A stretch of DNA of 60,419 nucleotides from an uncultured Pseudobutyrivibrio sp. (lineage in GTDB: Bacteria; Bacillota; Clostridia; Lachnospirales; Lachnospiraceae): positions 1-60,419 of the forward strand of contig URCQ01000015.1 in assembly GCA_900546435.1 (NCBI GenBank), given 5' to 3'. Shown here piece after piece: positions 54,505-60,419 of this stretch. Within the stretch, counting starts at the first letter, position 1. Each line of letters begins with the position of its first letter. Both the position numbers and the translations under genes were made by a program. Below the pieces are notes generated by a model. That model saw nothing but the letters and a program-made list of their open reading frames with translations, was not told the origin of the DNA and did no database searches.

Positions 54505-54670
54505 TCGAAAAGACTGGTCCTTCTGTTCCAGCCTTTTTACATATAATCTTTATAAAATATCACTGCAGTTCTTCCGGTTTGAGCAAAATCAGAACGCACA
54601 GGAGGCCTTTCTTGATCTGCTTGACACTTATTCCGGAAAAAGCAACACCTGTTAAGCATAAGTTACAGAT

Positions 54671-55234
54671 TTATTTCTGCTGAGCATATGCTTCCAAAAA
54701 GGTAGAACAGATTTTTCTCAGTCTGTCTGCAATCTCTTCCGGTGGAGTTTGCATTCCTTCTTTCATCCATGCAGAAATCAGATAGCCGCAGCCACCTGCA
54801 ACAAACAGATATGCCGCATCTTTTTCTTCTTCAGTACATCCGGGCATATGCTGTGCCAGACGTGGTCTGCATCCCCGATAGAATAATTCTGAGATACGTG
54901 TAGCAAAGCTCGGGTCACCATTGGGAGAAGTAAGTAGCGCATACGAATTCTCTTTGTTCATCATTCCCTTAATGATTTTAATTAATAATCCCTGGGATGT
55001 ACTTTCACAACTGTCTTTGATACTTTGCTGCATTCCTTCCAGTACCTCTTCCTCCAGCTTTTGCATTAATTCAAACTGGTCTGCATAATGCGTGTAAAAA
55101 GTAGCACGGTTAATCTCTGCTATGTCGCAGATTTCCTTTACCGTAATTTTATTAATCGGCTTTTTCTCTAAGCACTCAAAAAATGCTTCCCTGATTCTCA
55201 TTCGCGTATATCTGACTCTTGCATCCGTTTTCAT
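54671..55234 (-). CDS. TetR-family transcriptional regulator
   Basis: A 187-residue regulator from the ATG at 55234 (MKTDARVRYT), eight bases after AGGAGG; an upstream GTG lies inside that site. The HTH is VKEICDIAEINRATFYTHYADQFEL (given as a region, residues about 32-56). The C-terminal ligand domain ends LFVAGGCGYLISAWMKEG. Its promoter is an almost exact copy of the MerR gene promoter at 58 kb, so it is probably controlled by that MerR protein. No efflux pump gene is adjacent; its own target is unknown. Confidence 0.88.
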   Translation of the reverse strand: MKTDARVRYTRMRIREAFFECLEKKPINKITVKEICDIAEINRATFYTHYADQFELMQKLEEEVLEGMQQSIKDSCESTSQGLLIKIIKGMMNKENSYALLTSPNGDPSFATRISELFYRGCRPRLAQHMPGCTEEEKDAAYLFVAGGCGYLISAWMKEGMQTPPEEIADRLRKICSTFLEAYAQQK

Positions 55235-55239
55235 TCCAA

Positions 55240-55304
55240 GCACCTCCTTATAATTTTTGTTGATAGTATAAGCGTATACGCTGCGTGCAGGTCAAGAGTT
55301 TTTC
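55240..55304 (-). promoter_or_regulatory. MerR-type 19-bp-spacer promoter of the tetR gene (repeat copy 1)
   Basis: On the minus strand TTGACC (55295-55290), a 19-bp spacer and TATACT (55270-55265). The spacer holds the perfect palindrome AGCGTATACGCT (55282-55271). Over 65 bases, from the ribosome binding site through the -35, 62 match 58102-58166. MerR-family activators act on such over-long spacers by untwisting DNA. Confidence 0.88.
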
Positions 55305-55313
55305 GCCTTTCTT

Positions 55314-55350
55314 CTAAAAATGGGCAATCCCGATTTCAGGACTGCCCATT
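55314..55350 (-). terminator. Terminator after the Fic gene
   Basis: On the minus strand AATGGGCAGTCC pairs with GGATTGCCCATT around a 7-base loop, followed by a TTTT run. It begins 67 bases past the Fic stop. Confidence 0.85.
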
Positions 55351-55416
55351 CCTTCTGCTAATTATGTGATTTTTTCTAATTTATTCTTCATAATCATCGT
55401 TCCTTGGAATTTCTAA

Positions 55417-56550
55417 TTACTTCTTGAATTTATATCTTCCTTTTCCGTGACCCGACACTGGTTCAATAATATCCGCCTGCACCAAATTGGAAAGAAGTTT
55501 TGAAGCACCTGAACCTTTCAGCTCAAGAAGCTCCATAACTGCACTTCTTCCAAACACCTCATCAAAGCCAAACTTTTCAAAGAGTTTATGGATATGTTCT
55601 GTCGTTTTTACCGAAAAATCGCTAGCTTTTTCGGAAAGCACACTCTCAATATCCACTTTTGGGTCTTGAATGTTCACTTTTTCATTCTCAATATCCACTT
55701 CTTCATCTCCAATGTCCACTTTTTCTTCATTCAAAAGTCCACTTATATGAAGATTTCGATTATGAAGCTCATTCTTCTCGTTCAAAAGCAGATTTCTGAG
55801 AAATGTTTCCAGATACTCTGTTGTTTCATGAATACCTTTTTGCAGATTCGTATAGTTTGCACGGACAAGTGCATTTCTAAAATACCACGCATTTTCCGCA
55901 AATATATCATTAGTTGCAGAAAAACCCAGTGTCCTTAAATATTTAATGAAGAATACTGCCGTTGTTCTCGTATTGCCTTCCCCGAAGATATGAATTTGCC
56001 ATAGTCTTGAAATGAATACCGCTAGATGATGGATAATCTCGTCCATGGAAAGCCCTTTATAACTAAAATCCTTCTCCTGCGAGAAATCGTATTCAAGCGT
56101 GGCTCGCAATTCTGAAGCACTACCATACATAACAGCCCCATCAAGCACCCATTCTTTCTTTGTGATGTTGTACTCTCTAATCTTTCCGGCGTGTTTATAG
56201 ATACCCTGAAAGAGTTTGCGGTGAATAGCAATATACTCATTGGGTGAAAATGAAAATGCTGTTTCAGAAAGGATTTCTGCAATACGAGAAGAAACCTTAT
56301 CTGCTTCTTCCGTACGTTCGTCATCAGATAAATGTGCAGGTTTTTCTTCATAGTAACTATCAATAAGACTCTGCGCTTCTTTCATCGTAATCTTGCCTTC
56401 AATATTCCGAATGGCAGTATCAATCAAATATTTAGATGGTTTGAGTCCATCCACTGCCTGAAGTCCGATTGCCGTACTCCAAGCATAACCCTTATAAAAT
56501 TGATCCGGTTCAGACTCTCTCAAATATTCCTTAAATGGGTCTTTTTCCAT
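55417..56550 (-). CDS. Fic-family protein with C-terminal winged helix
   Basis: A 377-residue protein from the ATG at 56550, with GAGGTAGTGGAT. The Fic motif is HIFGEGNTRTTA near residues 189-200: catalytic His, Phe, EGN and the first Arg are kept, while the second Arg of HxFx(D/E)GNxRxxR is Ala. Residues about 275-305 are four heptads of the type E-K-V-D-I-x-x, and 325-377 a winged helix (AVMELLELKGSGASKLLSNL). Fic proteins transfer AMP or other nucleotide parts to target hydroxyls. The wHTH suggests autoregulation. The start overlaps the flavodoxin 3' end by 20 bases. Confidence 0.88.
   Translation of the reverse strand: MEKDPFKEYLRESEPDQFYKGYAWSTAIGLQAVDGLKPSKYLIDTAIRNIEGKITMKEAQSLIDSYYEEKPAHLSDDERTEEADKVSSRIAEILSETAFSFSPNEYIAIHRKLFQGIYKHAGKIREYNITKKEWVLDGAVMYGSASELRATLEYDFSQEKDFSYKGLSMDEIIHHLAVFISRLWQIHIFGEGNTRTTAVFFIKYLRTLGFSATNDIFAENAWYFRNALVRANYTNLQKGIHETTEYLETFLRNLLLNEKNELHNRNLHISGLLNEEKVDIGDEEVDIENEKVNIQDPKVDIESVLSEKASDFSVKTTEHIHKLFEKFGFDEVFGRSAVMELLELKGSGASKLLSNLVQADIIEPVSGHGKGRYKFKK
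55648..55731. repeat. Tandem 21-bp repeat (x4) inside the Fic gene
   Basis: Four units of 21 bases starting aatatccac or aatgttcac/aatgtccac (55648, 55669, 55690, 55711). They encode KVDIGDE, EVDIENE, KVNIQDP and KVDIESV. Units are imperfect, so slippage is possible but not recent. Confidence 0.85.
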
Positions 56551-57037
56551 ATCCACTACCTCGCTTCATAGCTTTATAATCCAACGAATTGTCTTGTGTA
56601 TTTTTCAAAAGATTTTCAAAGAAATCAACTGCAGCAACAAGATCCATATCATTCGGATGCCCCTTAGCGACACCACCTATAAGCTTAAATGGCCCAAATG
56701 TGTCATATCCCTTGCAAGAGAATTTTCCTACTATCTCTGCTCCCTTACTTTCGATAATTGGTTCAATTGATTTATATGCCTCACTTCCACCATATGTACA
56801 AATCAAAAATACTTTTTTATCTTCTATTTCATTTACCGAAGCCAAATCAAGTACGGATTGATGGAACTTTCCAAAATATATACCCGAAGCAAATCCTATC
56901 AAATCATACTCTGACAAATTCTTTTCCTTTATCTGGGTTGCATCTATTAAATCCAACTCTTCATTTTTCGCAATTTCATCTACGATTTTCTTTGTATTTC
57001 CGTGATGCACCGATGCATATACTATTGCTGTTTTCAT
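56531..57037 (-). CDS. Flavodoxin-like protein
   Basis: A 168-residue FMN-binding protein. The phosphate loop reads ASVHHGNTKKI (residues 8-18), a variant of T/S-x-T-G-N-T, and ICTYGGSEAY near 80-89 fits the second FMN loop. IGFASGIYFGKFHQSV is characteristic of the flavodoxin/menaquinone-dependent protoporphyrinogen oxidase-like group. It is cytoplasmic and carries low-potential electrons. It overlaps the Fic start, so the two genes are co-transcribed from a promoter at 57.1 kb. Confidence 0.88.
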   Translation of the reverse strand: MKTAIVYASVHHGNTKKIVDEIAKNEELDLIDATQIKEKNLSEYDLIGFASGIYFGKFHQSVLDLASVNEIEDKKVFLICTYGGSEAYKSIEPIIESKGAEIVGKFSCKGYDTFGPFKLIGGVAKGHPNDMDLVAAVDFFENLLKNTQDNSLDYKAMKRGSGYGKRPI

Positions 57038-57102
57038 CCTAGGTCAATGCCATCCTTTCCACAATTTATTTTGTCATACTTTTAATCTTTTTTCCCATAA
57101 CT

Positions 57103-57131
57103 ATCATACCGATACGTGCGCATTCTGACAA
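57103..57131 (-). promoter_or_regulatory. Promoter of the flavodoxin-fic operon
   Basis: TTGTCA (57131-57126), a 17-bp spacer and TATGAT (57108-57103) on the minus strand, about 66 bases before the flavodoxin ATG. Confidence 0.7.
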
Positions 57132-57211
57132 CTGATTTATCTTCCAGTCAACTTGGTCAACGGCGGGAATTTGGCAATTAAATATTTCTCTCTCAAAGGG
57201 TAGTTTAACTT

Positions 57212-58096
57212 TTACTTAGAATTATCTTTTTTAATAACTAAGTTGTAATTGCTATCATAATACAGTCCAAGTTCTCTACACATTCTATCGTTCACATTAT
57301 CTAACGCTTTCTTATATTCTGCATACAGTGGAGACAAAACCATCAAATTAGGAATGAATATATCGTTATAGCCTTTATTTTGTAACTCTTTCTGCATTTT
57401 TCTCTGTGCAACAAATGCGGGATGGTATTTCATTACACCGTTTTTTATTTTGGCACCCTTCCATACTTTTTCTTTTAGTCTTTCGTATTCACTTTCGCTC
57501 ATATCACGATAATAGGCTATCATGTCATCTGCAGTTCTGGTTTCTTGTGCGATTCCACCTATCATCTTCGCACCTATTCCCATAATAAAAGGAACTTTCA
57601 ATGTTGTTTCATCGCAATATTCTAATATATTCTGTAAGGCTTGCTTCTGTTCCAGAGTCTTTAACCTTACATTAAGAAATGGTTTGAAATGACTTTTAAA
57701 ATAATCTCCCCATTCTTTTCCCGGTAGCAAAGATTCAACCGCATTTTCAACGGTTTGATAATCAAGTGCCTCATTTGCTTTGTCTGCGTCACCGTCATCT
57801 ATAAATTGCTTCAAAGCTTCAAGCTCTGAGTCTTTTAAAACTTTTTCCTGCATTTTTTCTTGATAAATACGAAGAAGAATACTTTTGTCGCCAGTTTCCA
57901 AAAGGCTCTGTATGTCTTTAATGCTAATACCAAGTTTTCTATATACTGAAATCTTTTTTAAAATTTCGACATCTTGTGCAGAATAGTTACGATACCCATT
58001 GTTATCTTTATCCACTGACAACAATCCTTTTTCTTCATAATACTTAATTGCACGCTTTGTCATTCCGACCTCATTTATAATTTCACTCAATAACAT
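57212..58096 (-). CDS. MerR-family regulator with TipA-like effector domain
   Basis: A 294-residue regulator from the ATG at 58096 (MLLSEIINEVGMTKRAIKYY); a GTG nine bases earlier is inside the AAGGAGGTG site. Residues 1-75 are the winged HTH of MerR (GLLSVDKDNNGYRNYSAQDV, LGISIKDIQSLL). A long linking helix follows, and the C-terminal part (TADDMIAYYRDMSESEYE) is loosely TipAS-like, a drug-sensing domain. The promoter in front has the 19-bp spacer and palindrome expected for autoactivation. Its 3' end is duplicated at 43.5 kb. Confidence 0.88.
   Translation of the reverse strand: MLLSEIINEVGMTKRAIKYYEEKGLLSVDKDNNGYRNYSAQDVEILKKISVYRKLGISIKDIQSLLETGDKSILLRIYQEKMQEKVLKDSELEALKQFIDDGDADKANEALDYQTVENAVESLLPGKEWGDYFKSHFKPFLNVRLKTLEQKQALQNILEYCDETTLKVPFIMGIGAKMIGGIAQETRTADDMIAYYRDMSESEYERLKEKVWKGAKIKNGVMKYHPAFVAQRKMQKELQNKGYNDIFIPNLMVLSPLYAEYKKALDNVNDRMCRELGLYYDSNYNLVIKKDNSK
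57249..57350. repeat. 102-bp repeat, copy 2 (copy 1 at 43461-43562)
   Basis: It lies within the 3' part of the intact merR-type gene and is the likely donor of the fragment at 43.5 kb; 99 of 102 bases agree. Confidence 0.93.
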
Positions 58097-58101
58097 CGGA
58101 T

Positions 58102-58166
58102 GCACCTCCTTATGATTTATGTTGATAGTATAAGCGTATACGCTGCGTACAGGTCAAGAGTTTTTC
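58102..58166 (-). promoter_or_regulatory. MerR-type 19-bp-spacer promoter of the merR gene (repeat copy 2)
   Basis: On the minus strand TTGACC (58157-58152), a 19-bp spacer and TATACT (58132-58127), with the palindrome AGCGTATACGCT at 58144-58133. It matches 55240-55304 at 62 of 65 bases. It abuts the tRNA-binding fragment, whose frame is broken at this point. Confidence 0.88.
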
Positions 58167-58418
58167 ATCCTCTGAATCCTTAAGGTTGTTCACTGCTGAA
58201 AGCAACATACCACAAGATTCCATTCCCATCATAGCTCTTGGTGGAAGGTTTGTAATAGCAATCAAGGTCTTGCCAACTAATTCTTCCGGTTCATAGTATG
58301 CATGAATACCAGAAAGGAATCCAAGCTCTTCATTGTCGGGAAATTTCCGGTTTTGATTGTTTTGTTTACATCCGCCAAGATGCAACTCAATCTTACCTTG
58401 AGGTTCTTTTTTATTCAA
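58167..58418 (-). pseudogene. Fragment of a tRNA-binding (MetRS C-terminal/CsaA-like) domain gene
   Basis: The minus-strand frame contains LGFLSGIHAYYEPEELVGKT, then AITNLPPRAMMGMESCGML, then LSAVNNLKDSEDE, which is the OB-fold tRNA-binding domain found at the end of methionyl-tRNA synthetase and in CsaA. The N-terminal part of the domain reads poorly (GGCKQNNQNRKF), suggesting a frameshift. The C-terminal end is replaced by the MerR promoter block. No credible start is present (only a TTG without a site). It is a remnant. Confidence 0.75.
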
Positions 58419-58458
58419 TTGGCGCTATTTATGAATTACAGGAATGCTCCTATAATGT

Positions 58459-58494
58459 AAAAAAGCAATGGACTAACTCCTGTAGCCATTGCTT
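58459..58494 (-). terminator. Terminator after the HD-GYP gene
   Basis: On the minus strand AAGCAATGG pairs with CCATTGCTT around a 14-base loop, followed by TTTTAC. It starts 57 bases past the HD-GYP stop. Confidence 0.8.
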
Positions 58495-58550
58495 CTTACT
58501 AAATTTAATTTAAATATGTTAAAGATTAATTGATAGAACTTCCAACTTCA

Positions 58551-59777
58551 CTAATGAAAACATGTTCTTATTTTATGCGAAATCTCCGCATCTACAAAGC
58601 CTTTTTTTGCCATGTCGTCGAGTATGTCACATGTTTTTTCATGCGACATTCCTTTCTTATAGGGACGCTCTTCCGTAAGTGCCTGATAAATATCAACACA
58701 AGCCATTATTCTTTCTTGTTCATTTAATTCATCTGCTGTTTTTCCAAACGGATAACCCTTCCCATTTAGTTTTTCATGATGTAGCGCTGCCCAATCACGT
58801 ATTTCTTCAAAATCGTCTACTTGTGACAATATAAGATATGTATAACCCGCATGATTTTTCATTTTATCAAATTCTTCATCTGTAAGCTTATCCGGTTTTT
58901 CTAATATTTCATTGCCTACCGCCATTTTTCCGATGTCGTGCAATGCTCCTGCTAAATACATTTTTTCTACATCTAAAACATCATAGCCGATATACTTTGC
59001 ATACTGCGCTGCCTTTTCTGCAACACCCATAGAGTGCTTGCTTGTAAATGGAGATTTATAGTCAACAATATTCGCAAAGAAGTCTGCAATATTTTTACAA
59101 ATATTCCAATCAACCATCTGTTTTTTTCTTGGAACCATCTCCCATAACTTCGACTCAAAAGTTCCATCCTCGAACGAATGAAAAGTTTCTTTTGATATCA
59201 TTTTAAAAAAAGCTTCGGCGCATTCGTAATCAAATAATTGTCCCTTTTGTTTTACAAGAAATTCACAACATATATCCCATTTTTCCTGTTTAAATTCCCA
59301 ACTGCTTGCCATAGCGTCCACAACATCTGCAAGATGAATAATCCTCGCAAACAAAGGTGTCTCTTGCCAAACTTTTTTAAATGGACCTCTTCCATTAGCA
59401 TGCTCATGATGATATAAAATCACATTTGAAACATTTGTCTTAAATGGGATTTTAGCAATATTGTTTTCACCATAAATACAGTGAAGATTTGTTTTTTCAT
59501 TCAAAGTTTCATCACTTACATCTATACCATGATTCTTTTGTACTTCTTCTGCAATATATTGTGTCAAAGCATTATCATGTAGTAACGCACAAATTGCCAG
59601 ATCTTGCAATGCATCACTTTCAACATTCCAATATTTTGCCATGCATACACTCATGTAAGCAACTCTTTTTCCATGCTTATTTGAAATATTCACCAGTTCG
59701 GCTTCTATACAATCTAACGCATCAGAACACGCTCCTAACAAACCGACTATATCAATGCTTAGTTGTTTCTCATCCAT
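58551..59777 (-). CDS. Tandem HD-domain protein with C-terminal HD-GYP
   Basis: A 408-residue cytoplasmic protein. The C-terminal domain (about 240-408) has HSMGVAEKAA, ALHDIGKM (HD pair), HAGYTYLIL, ALHHEKLNGKGYPFG (HHExxxGxGYP) and DIYQALTEERPYKK, the hallmarks of HD-GYP cyclic-di-GMP phosphodiesterases. The N-terminal half is a second HD domain with ALLHDNAL and YHHEHANGRGPF, so GYP is replaced by GPF and some ligands differ. It could lower c-di-GMP, a signal that often controls motility. The ribosome binding site is weak: GGAG lies 16 bases before the ATG, with a tiny overlapping frame between. Confidence 0.87.
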   Translation of the reverse strand: MDEKQLSIDIVGLLGACSDALDCIEAELVNISNKHGKRVAYMSVCMAKYWNVESDALQDLAICALLHDNALTQYIAEEVQKNHGIDVSDETLNEKTNLHCIYGENNIAKIPFKTNVSNVILYHHEHANGRGPFKKVWQETPLFARIIHLADVVDAMASSWEFKQEKWDICCEFLVKQKGQLFDYECAEAFFKMISKETFHSFEDGTFESKLWEMVPRKKQMVDWNICKNIADFFANIVDYKSPFTSKHSMGVAEKAAQYAKYIGYDVLDVEKMYLAGALHDIGKMAVGNEILEKPDKLTDEEFDKMKNHAGYTYLILSQVDDFEEIRDWAALHHEKLNGKGYPFGKTADELNEQERIMACVDIYQALTEERPYKKGMSHEKTCDILDDMAKKGFVDAEISHKIRTCFH

Positions 59778-59810
59778 AAATGTCTTTCATAAACTCCTAC
59801 CTAATTTATA

Positions 59811-60209
59811 TCATCCCTGCGGAATCTGTCCATCCACATGCAAAATATGATTTACTAGCCATTCCGTAAGATAGGTCAAAATCTTCATAATCTGCTCATC
59901 CTGATTTTCTTCTTCTTTGTTATGGCTTTCCATAAATTCATCTAGTTTTTCAATAAAAGCCTGATGCTGAATCTTTTGTGTAAATAATTTATTATAATGA
60001 ATGGATTCCATATATGCCTCTTCATCTGCTAAATGTTTCACCGTATAATCGTATAGTTTTTCTAATAGTATATCTACTCTATCATATTTATCCGGTGTAA
60101 ATTCATCATTTAATAATTCATATGCTTCATCCGCATATGCAAACAACTGCTCATGTTGTTCGTCAATCATTTTTATTCCAATATAATACTCTGGTTTCAT
60201 CTCAAACAT
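59811..60209 (-). CDS. Bacteriohemerythrin
   Basis: A 132-residue four-helix oxygen- or iron-binding protein from the ATG at 60209 (MFEMKPEYYIGIKMIDEQHE, AAAAGGAGTAAGATT site). The di-iron ligands are all visible: His in DEQHEQLF, His and Glu in KHLADEEAYM, His in QHQAFIEKL, and His and Asp in NHILHVDGQ. In anaerobes the family is linked to oxygen sensing or scavenging. It lies 33 bp before the HD-GYP gene in the same direction and may share its transcript. Confidence 0.9.
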   Translation of the reverse strand: MFEMKPEYYIGIKMIDEQHEQLFAYADEAYELLNDEFTPDKYDRVDILLEKLYDYTVKHLADEEAYMESIHYNKLFTQKIQHQAFIEKLDEFMESHNKEEENQDEQIMKILTYLTEWLVNHILHVDGQIPQG

Positions 60210-60281
60210 AATCTTACTCCTTTTCTTCTTTATTAAAACTTGCTCATACAATATTATTATTGAGACTAGTTCCTAATAGTG

Positions 60282-60309
60282 ATTATAAACCCATTATAAG
60301 TTTTGTCAA
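60282..60309 (-). promoter_or_regulatory. Promoter of the hemerythrin gene
   Basis: TTGACA (60309-60304), a 16-bp spacer and TATAAT (60287-60282) on the minus strand. Just upstream (60330-60316) TGAGAATAATTACTA resembles a Fur/PerR half-dyad, 12 of 14 non-centre positions against TGATAATnATTATCA. The rest of the sequence to the window end shows no gene. Confidence 0.6.
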
Positions 60310-60419
60310 TAAAAATAGTAATTATTCTCATTTTTTCTCTTATAGATCGCGTAGATGCTCTTATAAAACAACCCCATCCTTAAAAATGGAAATGCTTCTG
60401 TATCCACGCTTCTCAGTCT

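Noticed and set aside
55648..55731. Regular 21-bp repeats taken as a short CRISPR-like array
   Set aside because: The units are directly adjacent without spacers, keep the reading frame and encode a protein heptad inside the Fic gene.
58110..58418. Small intact tRNA-binding protein gene
   Set aside because: The frame has no start site, its first part does not match the domain, and its last 13 residues are simply the MerR promoter read through.

Overview
The window looks like a flagellated, polysaccharide-using Firmicute of the Lachnospiraceae (Clostridium cluster XIVa type). The evidence is the A+T-rich DNA with strong Shine-Dalgarno sites, the Gram-positive str and rpoBC order, a 268-residue flagellin, and a cytoplasmic plant-glycan glycosidase operon. 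This placement is inferred from protein character, not from a database search. Almost every gene is on the minus strand; the exceptions are a FliD-like gene, an M42 peptidase and an AraC fragment. No tRNA, rRNA, CRISPR array or intact insertion sequence was seen.

Region 1 (1-15.4 kb) is core translation and transcription. Read along the minus strand it runs rpmG-secE-nusG-rplK-rplA, rplJ-rplL behind an L10 leader, rpoB-rpoC, then rpsL-rpsG-fusA-tuf (tuf is cut by the window edge). Near-consensus promoters can be read in front of rpmG, rplJ, rpoB, rpsL and tuf, and terminators after rplL and rpoC.

Region 2 (15.4-37.4 kb) is a flagellin-modification island. A FliD-like gene, a TPR gene, a small coiled-coil gene and an atypical flagellin-like gene lie at one end. 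A typical flagellin lies at the other, with a sigma-28-type promoter and a CsrA-type hairpin in its leader. Between the two flagellins is one tightly packed 14-gene minus-strand operon. It holds PEP mutase fused to a cytidylyltransferase, an asparagine-synthase-like protein, a LicC/PntC-type nucleotidyltransferase, two aminotransferases, a formyltransferase, a GNAT protein, two Gfo/Idh/MocA oxidoreductase modules (one fused to a TagD-like cytidylyltransferase) and six LicD domains in five proteins. The most economical reading is that it makes a C-P (phosphonate) compound, activates it with CTP and transfers it through LicD enzymes onto a surface glycan, probably that of the filament. No phosphonopyruvate decarboxylase and no glycosyltransferase is present, so the product may not be ordinary 2-aminoethylphosphonate.

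Region 3 (37.4-44.4 kb) is accessory. It has a NUDIX hydrolase with a PLD-helicase protein, and a toxin/antitoxin-like pair in which each gene carries the same 15-bp palindrome in its promoter. It also has a gene scrapyard in which a truncated metal P-type ATPase, a MerR-gene 3' fragment and a truncated AraC gene abut within about 170 bp.

Region 4 (44.4-54.5 kb) is a glycoside hydrolase operon (GH35/42-like, GH43, GH78, GH2) headed by an AraC regulator. None of its enzymes has a signal peptide, so it probably degrades imported rhamnose- and galactose-containing oligosaccharides in the cytoplasm.

Region 5 (54.5-60.4 kb) has a TetR and a MerR regulator that share an almost identical 65-bp promoter block with a 19-bp spacer, a Fic protein with a heptad repeat, a flavodoxin, a tRNA-binding-domain fragment, an HD-GYP protein and a bacteriohemerythrin.
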